Below are positions 35,818-45,066 of a DNA stretch of 64,000 bases, piece by piece. Both the position numbers and the translations under genes were made by a program. Under the pieces are notes generated by a model. The model ran no database searches, was not told the DNA's origin, and worked only from the letters and a program-made list of their open reading frames with translations. Source of the stretch: Alicyclobacillus hesperidum (GTDB lineage: Bacteria > Bacillota > Bacilli > Alicyclobacillales > Alicyclobacillaceae); the NCBI RefSeq assembly GCF_900107035.1, contig NZ_FNOJ01000002.1, positions 124,001 to 188,000 of the forward strand, in the 5' to 3' direction. Numbering within the stretch: position 1 is the first letter of the stretch; each line of letters opens with the position of its first letter.

Positions 35818-36774
35818 TCAGTTTGCCAAGTGACATGTGACCGAGTGCTGACTGCCAACCAATTTACGCTCTGGTTTCTTTTGACGACAAACGTCAGTTG
35901 CAAAGGGACAACGCGGATGGAATGTGCATCCGCTGGGCGGGTTAAATGGCGACGGTATTTCGCCCTGAATCGATGTCAGCGCCTGGCGTTTGTCCGCGTC
36001 TTCTGGCATCTTCAAAATGGACTGCAGCAACACCTGGGTATAAGGATGCGTCGGGTTGGCGAACAACTCTTCGGCCGGACCCTGTTCCACCACTTCACCG
36101 AGATACAACACGGCTACTTGGTCACTGAGGTATTCGACTACGGCCAGATTGTGCGAAATGAAGATGTACGTCAGATTGAAGTCCTTTTGCAGTTCTTGCA
36201 ACAATTGAATGACCTGAACCTGAATCGACACGTCCAACGCCGAGATGGGTTCGTCGCATATAACCAGCTTCGGATTTAACGAAAGCGCACGGGCGATGCC
36301 AACGCGTTGCAACTGGCCACCTGACAACTCATGAGGAAACGCGTACTTCACCACGGTTGACAAGCCAACGCGTTCAAGCAGTTCGTCGACGCGCTTTTGC
36401 CGCTCTGCCTTGGTTCCGATATTGTGAATCGCCATTGCGTCCTCAATTGCAGCGCCTATCGTCATGCGTGGACTCATGCTAGCTTGCGGATCCTGAAAGA
36501 TAATCTGCATATCTCGGCGCAAAGGGCGCATCTGTTTCGGCGACAGCTTTGTGATGTCCTGGCCGTTAAAGACGATACGCCCCTCGTTGGCATCGAGCAG
36601 GCGAAGCACTAACCGTCCAAGCGTCGATTTGCCTGAACCACTTTCGCCGACGAGTCCCATCGTCTTGCCCGCGTCCAGCTGGAACGACACTTTTTCAACC
36701 GCATGCAGTTCTCGACCTTGCACGCGAAACCGCTTGGATACTTCCTCAACTTGCAGCAATGGACTAGATGGCAT
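35818..36774 (-). CDS. Opp/Dpp-type ABC transporter ATP-binding protein (OppF-like)
   Basis: 318 residues. Walker A is [15 protein letters not shown], the signature ELSGGQLQRVGIARAL and Walker B KLVICDEPISALD. The C-terminal oligopeptide/dipeptide transporter extension holds CTFHPRCPFATDVC, including Cys residues that can bind a cluster in this family. ATG 36774 is preceded by GGAGGAGG and overlaps the oppD-like end by 11 bases. The ATPase pairs with OppD. The context with Cel9A raises the possibility of oligosaccharide as substrate. Confidence 0.92.
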   Translation of the reverse strand: MPSSPLLQVEEVSKRFRVQGRELHAVEKVSFQLDAGKTMGLVGESGSGKSTLGRLVLRLLDANEGRIVFNGQDITKLSPKQMRPLRRDMQIIFQDPQASMSPRMTIGAAIEDAMAIHNIGTKAERQKRVDELLERVGLSTVVKYAFPHELSGGQLQRVGIARALSLNPKLVICDEPISALDVSIQVQVIQLLQELQKDFNLTYIFISHNLAVVEYLSDQVAVLYLGEVVEQGPAEELFANPTHPYTQVLLQSILKMPEDADKRQALTSIQGEIPSPFNPPSGCTFHPRCPFATDVCRQKKPERKLVGSQHSVTCHLAN

Positions 36775-37750
36775 GAGCGAGGACCTCCTCCGCACGATGG
36801 CATGCGACATGGTGATTGGGACTGATTTCCCGCAGTGCCGGTAACTCAGACCTGCATCGCTCTGTGGCAAACGGGCAACGCGATGCGAAGGAACAACTCT
36901 TGGGCGGTTCAGTGAGCGTCGGTGCCATGCCAGGAATCGGCGACAATTGGCGATCGCGCTGGCCTATTTCGATAATGGAATTCTTTAATCCCATCGTGTA
37001 CGGGTGAGCGGGTTGGAGCAGAAACTGACGAGTGTCTGCCATTTCCATAATCTGTCCAGCATACAGAACGATGATCCGGTCGCAGAAGTTGGTCGCGACA
37101 CCGAAGTCGTGCGTGATCATCGCAATGCTCATCTGCTTTTTTCTACGTTGTTCTTGCAACAGGGCAAGAATCTGCATTTGAACGGTCACATCAAGTGCCG
37201 TCGTCGGCTCGTCCGCAATCAGCAGTTGCGGTTCACAAGCGAGCGCGATCGCAATCATAATGCGTTGGCGCATTCCTCCTGAAAACTCATGTGGATAATT
37301 GCGAAAACGCGCTTTGGGCTCAGGAATGCCCATTTCATGCAAGAGTTGCAACGTGCGTTCAAACGCCTCGCGGCGTCCAGCGTATTGATGTGTCAACATG
37401 GATTCCATGATTTGATCGCCAATCCGCATGACTGGGTTCAAACTCGTCATCGGATCCTGAAAGATGACACCGATGTCGCGCCCGCGAATATCCTCCAATT
37501 GCCGGGGGCGCATTTTGAGAAGATCATGCCCCTGAAACTTTGCAGTTCCCGCCATAATCTTTCCGTTTTCCCGAATAAGGCCGAGGGCGGACATCAAGGT
37601 CACCGATTTGCCGGATCCGCTTTCGCCCACGATGCCAAGAGCTTCGCCTTCGGCGATGGAAAAGCTCACGCCGTTGACGGCGAACACCTCGTCTTCACCG
37701 CGATCGAACTGCACGCGTAAATCGTCAATTGCCAATAATGCCTCTGCCAT
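36764..37750 (-). CDS. Opp/Dpp-type ABC transporter ATP-binding protein (OppD-like)
   Basis: 328 residues. Walker [15 protein letters not shown], signature [16 protein letters not shown], Walker [13 protein letters not shown] and the C-terminal extension [14 protein letters not shown] are all present. It starts two bases after the permease stop, so translation is coupled. It forms the ATPase heterodimer with the next gene product on the inner face of the membrane. Confidence 0.93.
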   Translation of the reverse strand: MAEALLAIDDLRVQFDRGEDEVFAVNGVSFSIAEGEALGIVGESGSGKSVTLMSALGLIRENGKIMAGTAKFQGHDLLKMRPRQLEDIRGRDIGVIFQDPMTSLNPVMRIGDQIMESMLTHQYAGRREAFERTLQLLHEMGIPEPKARFRNYPHEFSGGMRQRIMIAIALACEPQLLIADEPTTALDVTVQMQILALLQEQRRKKQMSIAMITHDFGVATNFCDRIIVLYAGQIMEMADTRQFLLQPAHPYTMGLKNSIIEIGQRDRQLSPIPGMAPTLTEPPKSCSFASRCPFATERCRSELPALREISPNHHVACHRAEEVLAHAI

Positions 37751-37751
37751 C

Positions 37752-38642
37752 TCACATGCCTCCTTTCGGATTGAACGCTTCTTGTAAGCCGTCGGCTACA
37801 AATAGGAAGGATAGCAGCGTGATGGCGAACACACCGGCAGGGAAATAGAGCAACCAGGGGAAGCCAAGGATATTAGCCCCTGCCTGGGCTAGCATATTAC
37901 CAAACGATGGCATAGGTGGATTTAGCCCCATGCCCACAATGCTCAATCCTGCTTGCGCAGTCAAATCGTACGGAATGCCAAAAGCCAGTGACACCACCAT
38001 GCTTCCGACGACGTTGGGAAACATGTAGCGACGCGCAATGTGCCACTGCGGCGCTCCCAGGGCGCGAGCCGCTTCCACCATCTCGCCATTTCGCATGGAG
38101 AGGACCAGCGAACGAATGAGACGGGCATAACCCGCCCAACCAGGGACACCGATGGCGAGAATCATCGGGAAGATGCCCTTGCCGAGCAGTACCACGAGAA
38201 TGAGGGCGAAAAAGAACGACGGCAACGCAAACATGAAATCGACGGCACGCATGACAATCATGTCGATGATGCCTCCGGACAAGCCCGCCCATAAGCCCAG
38301 CACAATGCCAATGAGGAAACTTACGCAGGTCGCGCCAAGCGCAATCTCAAGCGCGTATCGAACGCTGTACAAGATTTGACTGAAGACGTCGTACCCCACC
38401 GTGTCTGTACCGAACAAGTGCTGCCACGATGGGCCGGAATGCATGTGTAGAAAATCCGCATAGGTATAACTGTACGGCGCAATCCAAGGGCCGATAATCC
38501 CTATTATGAAAAAGAGGATGACCCAGCCGAGTCCGGCCACCGCAAAACCATTGCGACGATATCGCTGCCACGCGCGGTACATCGGCGAATTCTTCCGTGC
38601 CCGGCGCACTGACTGCTGGGATTGTGATACGGCAATTGCCAC
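37752..38642 (-). CDS. Opp/Dpp-type ABC permease (OppC-like)
   Basis: 296 residues. GTG 38642 follows AGGAGGA. An N-terminal OppC-N segment (RAWQRYRRNGFAVAGLGWVILFFIIG) is followed by about five helices. The EAA loop is EMVEAARALGAPQWHIARRYMFPNVVG, the docking site for the ATPases. HLFGTDTVGYDVFSQILY is typical of the family. Forms the channel with the OppB-like subunit. Confidence 0.93.
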   Translation of the reverse strand: MAIAVSQSQQSVRRARKNSPMYRAWQRYRRNGFAVAGLGWVILFFIIGIIGPWIAPYSYTYADFLHMHSGPSWQHLFGTDTVGYDVFSQILYSVRYALEIALGATCVSFLIGIVLGLWAGLSGGIIDMIVMRAVDFMFALPSFFFALILVVLLGKGIFPMILAIGVPGWAGYARLIRSLVLSMRNGEMVEAARALGAPQWHIARRYMFPNVVGSMVVSLAFGIPYDLTAQAGLSIVGMGLNPPMPSFGNMLAQAGANILGFPWLLYFPAGVFAITLLSFLFVADGLQEAFNPKGGM

Positions 38643-38689
38643 GTGAACATTCCTCCTATCCCGGCTTTGTCACCTGCGCAACGCGGCAC

Positions 38690-39655
38690 TCACTGCAATT
38701 TGACTCTTGGATCCATCACCGCGTATATGACGTCAACAGCCAAATTCGTCAACATGATGGTTGCGCCCAAAATGAAGACCGCCGTGATGGCCAATGGGAA
38801 GTCAAAGTTTGTGAACGCCGTCGAAATCACCTTGCCGAGACCGGGAATGGCAAAGATGTTTTCAACCCATACAGCACCGACCACCGAGAATGCAAACTGA
38901 GGACCTATCACGGTGATGAGCGCGGTGAGCGAGTTCTTTACTCCATGTTTAAGAACAAGAGGCCAATACTTGACACCCTTCGCTTTCGCAGTGCGAATAA
39001 AATCCTGCCGCATGGTTTCGATCAGGCTACCTCGCATGTAGCGGGCTACCACACCGATGTTTCCTGCAGCGAGCGATACCACGGGCAACACAGCTTCCGG
39101 CACGGTTCCCCATCCTGTAACAGGAAGCACGTTTTGCCACTCCACACCAAAGAGCAATACGAAGATAACCGCCAAGACGAACGACGGAATAGCCTGGCCG
39201 AACATAGAAAGAGTCGTAACCAAGTAATCAACCCACGTATTTCTCTTAATTGCAGCAATAATACCCATAGGTATGCCCACAACTACCGACAAAACCACCG
39301 ATGAAAAAGCTAGAATCACGCTGATAGGCAGAGCCGTCTTCAGCTGGGACATGATGCTAAGCGTCGGATTTTGCATTGAATTACCAAAGTTAAGTGTAAA
39401 AGTATGCCACTCGTAGAGAAGCACCTGATGCCAGAGTGGAAGATTGAGTCCATACCTGAGCTGAAACTGCTCCATGAGTTTCTGGTAGGCAGCCGGATCC
39501 TGAGCCGCAAGCGGAGCGAGCGACGACGCAAGCTGCGTCGTGTTCATGAACCCTCCCGGCGAGCAATACATCATGATATACGAGATGGCAATCACAGCCG
39601 CGAGCGTGATCACAATAGCCACAAAGCGCTTGGCGAAAAATTTGGCATAGAACAT
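38690..39655 (-). CDS. Opp/Dpp-type ABC permease (OppB-like)
   Basis: 321 residues from ATG 39655 (AAGGAGG upstream). Six membrane helices are expected. The EAA loop is DFIRTAKAKGVKYWPLVLKHG. The long external part after the first helix (LASSLAPLAAQDPAAYQKLM) and LPLWHQVLLYEW are common in the dipeptide permease group. It follows the binding-protein gene by 59 bases. Confidence 0.93.
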   Translation of the reverse strand: MFYAKFFAKRFVAIVITLAAVIAISYIMMYCSPGGFMNTTQLASSLAPLAAQDPAAYQKLMEQFQLRYGLNLPLWHQVLLYEWHTFTLNFGNSMQNPTLSIMSQLKTALPISVILAFSSVVLSVVVGIPMGIIAAIKRNTWVDYLVTTLSMFGQAIPSFVLAVIFVLLFGVEWQNVLPVTGWGTVPEAVLPVVSLAAGNIGVVARYMRGSLIETMRQDFIRTAKAKGVKYWPLVLKHGVKNSLTALITVIGPQFAFSVVGAVWVENIFAIPGLGKVISTAFTNFDFPLAITAVFILGATIMLTNLAVDVIYAVMDPRVKLQ

Positions 39656-39714
39656 CGCCGGCCTCCTTCCGAAGCGCCCGTGGGCAAAGCCCACGGGCCG
39701 TCTTTACGCCACGC

Positions 39715-41829
39715 TTACTTCGTGGACAGGTACTGGAATTGATAGAAGTTGCCCCATGCCCACGGGTTTGGTTGAGCACCCGTCACAGTCGAGCGCTCCA
39801 GGTAGTAGGTTTGGTTGTAGTACAAAGGAATGACCCATCCCTGCTGCATGAGCGACGTCACGAGTTTACCTGCCCAAACGGCAGCTTGAGACGATTGCAT
39901 GCTGTTCTGCTCATAAGCCTGCCACATGCGCCATTCGCGCTCTTGTGCGGACTCCTGCGTATCCCAATACACCTGCAAATCAAGCGCGCCGGTATTGGTT
40001 CCACCGAGTGTCGTCGTGGCCGACTCAGGCGCAACAAACTCCCACGCAAGGACATATGCGCCATGCTTTGCGCTAGCAGTCTTCGCGGACTTCCACTGCG
40101 CGACAATCGAGTTCCACTGCTGTTGCAACGACGGAGTACCCGGCGGGCTTAGGATAGCGCGCCACTGTGCGGGTTGTTCCTTCGTCCACTTCTCAATGAT
40201 AGGAATGTCCTTTTCGACTTCCTTCTGAAGTGGGATCCAGTCACTCCAGCTCACACCGGTATTCGCATTCTGCGGATTTCCGTACTTCTGGACCGAGGTG
40301 GGATCATACGGTGTGTTGTACCACGGCAGAACGTGTTGGACCTGCTGCGGCGTCCATCCATAGTCGCCCGGGAAGTAGATGCCCTGACTTGCCTGAATAT
40401 CCATGTTTGCAGGTTCGAACCAGTTCACAGCACCAGCAGCGACCACAAATCCAGGTTGAATCCCCTTAAGCGGCCCTTCCCACACAAGTGCACTGTAATC
40501 GGTCTGGTTTTCCTGGATGATCTTCGTTTGAATACCTAGGTTTTGTTGCAACTCTTGAGAAATAGCTTCTGCTACGGGTACGCCTTGTTGGTTGACATCT
40601 GGTACCGGAGCATATAAGTACAACACGGGCAAACCCTTGCCGTTTGGATAACCAGCTTCCGCAAGCAGTTTCTTGGCCTGTGCCACGTTTTCAGGCAACC
40701 CAGTCTCGTACTTCTCGGCTGGCCAACCTGGGGTCGCGAACTTGTTTGTCACACCACCCATGTTGTTAAGCACGTCTTGAACAATGGGTTGGCGCTGCAC
40801 CGCCATAGCTATCGCTTGACGAACCTTTGGATTGTAGTACGGCGACGAAATAGCCGAGTGATCCCATTCCAAGTACTCAATGCTATAGTCGGGCGCAGTA
40901 TGCAGTTCTTTGCTGAGATTGTGCGTCTTGATATATTGGAAATCCGACGAAGAACCTACTAACGCGACATCCAATTTGCCCGCCATGAAATCTTCAACGG
41001 CAACCGTTGTACCCGGAACCAGGTTGATGACTTTCGCGTTGCCGTGGTTGACTTCACCCGGATGACCGACATATTTCGGATTCGGAACCAAGGTTATCGT
41101 GCCGTTTGGTGTAAACGATTTCACGATGTATGGACCATCGCCGACAAAGTTCTGTGGTAAATACCAATCGGTCGGATGCGCATCCACGATCTTCGGGTCA
41201 AGCGGCATGGACCCTGAGACGGCGAGTTCGCCCAAGATATAATGAGGCGTGGTCGTCGTAATCTGTAATTCATAGTTGTTTACAACCTTGATACCAACCT
41301 GACTTGCCGGTACGGCACCAGAGTGATATTGATACGCATTTTTGACATTGTTCAGAACGCTTGCCCAAAGTTGCGCCTGTGAGTTGGACGGATTCAACTG
41401 CCGCATCCAAGCGTAGTAGAAGTCCTGGGCCGTGACGGGATCGCCATTTGACCAACGCGCATCCTTACGCAAATAGATGGTCCATGTAAGCCCGTCCTTG
41501 GACAGAGAATACCCGGATGCAATCTTCGGTACAATCTGATTTTGTTGGTTGTACCCGTAGAGACCTTCGAGGATAGTACCCTGGTCTACAAGAATCTGCG
41601 CCGCCCATTGCGAAGGATCCAGCGACGAGATGCCCGGAGGTGACGGATATGTGATGGTCACCGAGCCACCCGCATTGGAAGCCGCGTGTACGAGCACCGA
41701 TGCCGATCCGCCGGCGTTATTCGCCGTGTTATTTTGACCATGCACAGACGTCGCGCAACCAACGAGGCCACCGCTCGCCATGAGTACAGCTACCGGAATT
41801 TGCCATTTCCTTGTCTTTCGCTTGCCCAT
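39715..41829 (-). CDS. Family 5 extracellular solute-binding lipoprotein of the Opp-type operon
   Basis: 704 residues, larger than a typical OppA (about 540-600). Lipoprotein signal with lipobox GLVGC (about residue 24). ATG 41829 has AAGGAG eight bases upstream. SBP family 5 features are LTWTIYLRKDARWSNGDPVTAQDFYYAWMR and FVGDGPYIVKSFTPNG, with KVRQAIAMAVQRQPIVQDVL later. The extra length is in the C-terminal third (near IIEKWTKEQPAQWRAILS). Family 5 binds peptides but also cello-oligosaccharides and other sugars in thermophiles. It is the first gene of the five-gene ABC operon and is preceded by the duplicated promoter cassette. Confidence 0.9.
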   Translation of the reverse strand: MGKRKTRKWQIPVAVLMASGGLVGCATSVHGQNNTANNAGGSASVLVHAASNAGGSVTITYPSPPGISSLDPSQWAAQILVDQGTILEGLYGYNQQNQIVPKIASGYSLSKDGLTWTIYLRKDARWSNGDPVTAQDFYYAWMRQLNPSNSQAQLWASVLNNVKNAYQYHSGAVPASQVGIKVVNNYELQITTTTPHYILGELAVSGSMPLDPKIVDAHPTDWYLPQNFVGDGPYIVKSFTPNGTITLVPNPKYVGHPGEVNHGNAKVINLVPGTTVAVEDFMAGKLDVALVGSSSDFQYIKTHNLSKELHTAPDYSIEYLEWDHSAISSPYYNPKVRQAIAMAVQRQPIVQDVLNNMGGVTNKFATPGWPAEKYETGLPENVAQAKKLLAEAGYPNGKGLPVLYLYAPVPDVNQQGVPVAEAISQELQQNLGIQTKIIQENQTDYSALVWEGPLKGIQPGFVVAAGAVNWFEPANMDIQASQGIYFPGDYGWTPQQVQHVLPWYNTPYDPTSVQKYGNPQNANTGVSWSDWIPLQKEVEKDIPIIEKWTKEQPAQWRAILSPPGTPSLQQQWNSIVAQWKSAKTASAKHGAYVLAWEFVAPESATTTLGGTNTGALDLQVYWDTQESAQEREWRMWQAYEQNSMQSSQAAVWAGKLVTSLMQQGWVIPLYYNQTYYLERSTVTGAQPNPWAWGNFYQFQYLSTK

Positions 41830-41968
41830 TGTATTCACTCCTTATCCACACCACTTGTCTTTGCTAACGCTTTCATAGACCCCCGTACTCAGTCAGGCTC
41901 CTTCTGCATCGCCAGGTCTGGCTGCTTAACCCCCCCATTCCCACTTCGTTGCCTAGGAACCAAGGTAC

Positions 41969-42064
41969 CCAAATCGATTTGCACTAGGACAAAAAGATTC
42001 GGTTCCTACCAACAACATAAAATCGGCCCAACCCAAAATCAATAGTCCTTTTATGTGGTTATTG
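41969..42064 (-). promoter_or_regulatory. Promoter/palindrome cassette, proximal copy
   Basis: On the minus strand TTGATT (42037-42042), a 17-base spacer and TATGTT (42014-42019) make a sigma-A-type promoter. Downstream, 32 bases past the -10, lies the perfect 12-bp palindrome CAAATCGATTTG (41970-41981). The centre TCGA resembles LacI-family operators, and the position downstream of the start site suits a repressor acting as a roadblock. Confidence 0.6.
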
Positions 42065-42102
42065 TCTTTGGTGAGCCCGAACGCAGCAAGCACGCATCGA
42101 AT

Positions 42103-42191
42103 CCAAATCGATTTGTGCTTACAGATTCGTTGATGATTCAAACATAAAATTGGCGCAGGACGAAATCAATAGTCTATTTCGTCAATTATTG
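42103..42191 (-). promoter_or_regulatory. Promoter/palindrome cassette, distal copy
   Basis: A second copy with the same elements: TTGATT (42164-42169), 17 bases, TATGTT (42141-42146), and palindrome CAAATCGATTTG (42104-42115). A shared GAATC precedes both palindromes on the minus strand. The copies differ in the spacing from -10 to palindrome by seven bases. Confidence 0.6.
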
Positions 42192-42202
42192 CTTTTCTCT
42201 TC

Positions 42203-42252
42203 ACTCTTCTTGTCCTGGTTTGTTGAAGGTCACAAACCAGGACAAGAAGAGT
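42203..42252. repeat. 21-bp perfect inverted repeat
   Basis: Arms 42203-42223 and 42232-42252 are perfectly complementary around an 8-base loop. It lies 51 bases downstream of the cel9A stop and just upstream of the distal promoter. Neither strand has a clear T run after it, so it may be a terminator of unusual form or a protein-binding palindrome. Confidence 0.75.
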
Positions 42253-42303
42253 CCAAAATCACAAGCTGGTGCAGGTAGGCAAAACAGGCCGTGTAACGAG
42301 CGT

Positions 42304-43917
42304 TCAGACACCCACAAAATGAGAAACCACAAAGACGGCTGGCGAGTTCCAGTAGACAGCCACTTCATTGGTCGAATAACTTTCTTCGTGATCGAGAAAA
42401 CATCGTGCTGCAGGCTGGTTCTGCAGACGCTCGCGAGCTACTGTATCTTGCAAATTGCGATTGGGGCCGCCGGCCAACATGCCTGGCACAGGAGCCTCGA
42501 CTGCATCAGCCACCGATGGACGATGGTGAGGATGAAGAAGCGGCTTTCTCCCATACCCTGAAACGTAGCACTGTTGTAAGGCATTTTCGCCCAGCATGTA
42601 ATGAATAGTCTGTAAAGCTCCGTCGACGTACAGATCGGAAGGTTCCAGTGCGTATGCAATCAGCAAGTGCATGCCACGATTTAACAACACCATGTTGCTT
42701 CCCCAAATGTAATCGTGCTCCGCGAGCGGAATGCCAAATGCCGTACATGCACCAAGGCTGACCAACCTATCCGCCTCTGTCAGCCAAGCTTTGCGCAGAT
42801 GTTCCCAAACCTGCGCCTGCGTAACGGCACGATCCGCCCGCAAATACGCGATTGTGCCGTAACCGCCAACGTCAGCCCAGCCTAGCTCAGTCAGGGAAAA
42901 CCCTCCAGTTGCGAAGGCCTGCAAGCATGCCTGATGATAGCGATCTTCTCCCGTCGCTTGCAAAAGCGAAGCCGCTGCCCAGTAGTGTTCATCGCTCAGC
43001 TTCTTATCGCCATACTCGCCTGTGGCTACGCCATCCGGATTGTGAAACGGTTCGGCGTCATGACTCGTGCACCATTCGTAGGCCCGCGCAGCAGCGTTCA
43101 AACATCGGGTTGCAAAATCCGCATCAAACGCCCGATAGATGCGAGCCGCATGGGCAAGTGCAGCCGCGAATGTCGCAGTAGCTGCGTATGAAATAGGCGA
43201 GAGCACCAGTTCCCCACGATCGTCCTCAGGCATCGTTGACAAAGGAGGGAACCGATAAGTTGTGACCTTGTGATAGACGCCTCCCGTCTGCTCATCCTGC
43301 ATACGCAACATCCATTCGAGTTCAAAGCGAACCTCACTAAGCACGTCAGGCAAGCCGGCTCCCGACTCTGGGATACCGACCGGGCTCATAAATGCCTTCG
43401 GATAGAATTCATAGGCGAGCAACAGATCCGCAACCGCTTTCGCCGCCGGCACAACGTATTTCCCGTAGTCCCCAGCGTCATGCCATCCGCCGTGACAGTC
43501 GATACGCCGCGATGGTTCGGCATACACATGTGCCTTTTCCACGTGACAAGCGGCATGCGAGAATTCGCCGGCGTGCTCAGCAGACAACTCGACGCCACAG
43601 CGCTGAAAGTAGAAAAACTTCTGTAAGCCTTTATGCAGATTGGCATACACGTCAGGATGAATGGCCAAAGAGACCGATTGTCCTATGCCCGGCACTGTGA
43701 GTTGATATGTGCCGACTTCGATGACGTCACTGATGTCGCCGATGTACACCTGCATTCCGGTTGCCTTGTCATCTCCGACTGCCTGCAATTCGCCAGCGAA
43801 AACCTCGCTACCATCCGCCCGGAAGACGGCAAACGAACCTCCGCAACCGCTTACATAGAAACGTTTCCGATCCTGTGGACGATAGCCCAACTGGTTTATA
43901 TGTATTGCTGCTTGCAT
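42304..43917 (-). CDS. cel9A: Glycoside hydrolase family 9 endoglucanase, cytoplasmic
   Basis: 537 residues from ATG 43917 (GGAGG five bases upstream), the same length as the characterised A. acidocaldarius Cel9A. An N-terminal Ig-like domain (about 1-90, HINQLGYRP signature) precedes the (alpha/alpha)6 catalytic domain. Catalytic Asp residues lie in HDAGDYGKY (147 and 150) and the acid Glu near 518 in STNEVAVYWNSP; PHHRPS is the family His motif. No signal peptide is present, so it acts inside the cell on imported cello-oligosaccharides. The ABC operon lies directly downstream. Confidence 0.93.
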   Translation of the reverse strand: MQAAIHINQLGYRPQDRKRFYVSGCGGSFAVFRADGSEVFAGELQAVGDDKATGMQVYIGDISDVIEVGTYQLTVPGIGQSVSLAIHPDVYANLHKGLQKFFYFQRCGVELSAEHAGEFSHAACHVEKAHVYAEPSRRIDCHGGWHDAGDYGKYVVPAAKAVADLLLAYEFYPKAFMSPVGIPESGAGLPDVLSEVRFELEWMLRMQDEQTGGVYHKVTTYRFPPLSTMPEDDRGELVLSPISYAATATFAAALAHAARIYRAFDADFATRCLNAAARAYEWCTSHDAEPFHNPDGVATGEYGDKKLSDEHYWAAASLLQATGEDRYHQACLQAFATGGFSLTELGWADVGGYGTIAYLRADRAVTQAQVWEHLRKAWLTEADRLVSLGACTAFGIPLAEHDYIWGSNMVLLNRGMHLLIAYALEPSDLYVDGALQTIHYMLGENALQQCYVSGYGRKPLLHPHHRPSVADAVEAPVPGMLAGGPNRNLQDTVARERLQNQPAARCFLDHEESYSTNEVAVYWNSPAVFVVSHFVGV

Positions 43918-44106
43918 AGTCGCCTCCATATCGCCCATTCGCCGTAAGCTTATTTTGGTGATTCCTTCGCTATCATACACGTGATAGCAAGCAAAGGAAA
44001 TATATGAATGCATACTTGCACATTCACAAAGGGCGCAACCGCACCCAAACCAGGTTTGCAGTCCCGCCCTTGCGAAACACCACGCTTTGTTTCCGAGCTA
44101 TCTGCC

Positions 44107-45066
44107 TTAGCCGATTTCGACCATGCGCTCGAGGGCAATGCGCGCCCGCTGCGCCGTTTCCACAGGCACCGAAATGATCGTGCGCATCTCGACGAGAGAC
44201 GCAAGCACCTTTTCCAAAGTGATCATTTTCATGAACGGACAAATGGCCTTGCGATTGGCCGGAATGAACCGTTTATGCGGATTCTGTCGTTCCATTTGAT
44301 GCAGGATTCCCACTTCTGTGGCCACGATGAACTCGTCCTGCCCTGACGTTTTCGCTCGCTCCAACATGCCGCTTGTCGATAGCACATGTGTGCGATCCGC
44401 CGGCAATTGCCCTTCTGCGAGTAGATACATATTGGAAGTTGAACACCCGCATTCTGGGTGGATCAAAAGTTCAGCCTGCGGATGCGCAGCCAAGGTATCG
44501 GCGATATCTGCCGGAGCGATGCCCGCATGGACGTGGCACTCACCGAGCCAAATATGCATGTTCTCGCGCCCTGTCATCCGCTTGACGTACGAACCGAGAA
44601 ACATGTCTGGGCAAAAAAGCACTTCTTTGTCAGTAGGAATGCTGCGTACAACGTCGACTGCGTTAGCCGATGTGCAACAGTAGTCGCTTTCTGCCTTCAC
44701 TTCCGCAGATGTGTTGACATACGAGACAACCACCGCACCCGGGTGCTCCGCTTTCCATGCCCGCAATTGATCAGCCGTGATCGAATCGGCCAAGGAACAG
44801 CCAGCCTCTGCATCTGGCAGGAGTACCGTTTTATCTGGATTTAAAATAGCCGCGGTCTCCGCCATGAAGTGGACGCCACAGAGGACAATCACATCTGCCG
44901 ATGTCTTTGCGGCAGCACGCGCCAATGCCAGCGAATCGCCGAGCACGTCAGCGACGTCCTGCACCTCGGGCAGCTCGTAGTTATGAGCAAGGATCAGCGC
45001 GTTGCGCTTCTCTTTCCAAACGCGGATTTGTTCCAACAACGTACCTTGTTCGACTGTCATCGCCAT
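44107..45066 (-). CDS. nadA: Quinolinate synthase A
   Basis: 319 residues. NadA condenses iminoaspartate with dihydroxyacetone phosphate to quinolinate using a [4Fe-4S] cluster. Family features: [36 protein letters not shown] (first cluster Cys), [10 protein letters not shown] and HPECGCS (second Cys region), STSGM, and the late Cys in KAICPFMKM. It overlaps the nadB end by ten bases and closes the nad operon. Confidence 0.95.
   Translation of the reverse strand: MAMTVEQGTLLEQIRVWKEKRNALILAHNYELPEVQDVADVLGDSLALARAAAKTSADVIVLCGVHFMAETAAILNPDKTVLLPDAEAGCSLADSITADQLRAWKAEHPGAVVVSYVNTSAEVKAESDYCCTSANAVDVVRSIPTDKEVLFCPDMFLGSYVKRMTGRENMHIWLGECHVHAGIAPADIADTLAAHPQAELLIHPECGCSTSNMYLLAEGQLPADRTHVLSTSGMLERAKTSGQDEFIVATEVGILHQMERQNPHKRFIPANRKAICPFMKMITLEKVLASLVEMRTIISVPVETAQRARIALERMVEIG

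Larger units (their letters stand above)
41830..42303 (-). other. Regulatory intergenic region between cel9A and the ABC operon
   Basis: 474 bases without a gene. It contains two imperfect copies of a promoter/palindrome cassette and a 21-bp perfect inverted repeat, listed separately. The leader from the proximal promoter to the lipoprotein start is about 180 bases, and nothing else in it was recognised. Confidence 0.7.

Noticed and set aside
41969-42115. Catabolite-response element (cre) reading of CAAATCGATTTG
   Set aside because: The central CG fits, but the outer TG and CA positions of the cre consensus do not match.
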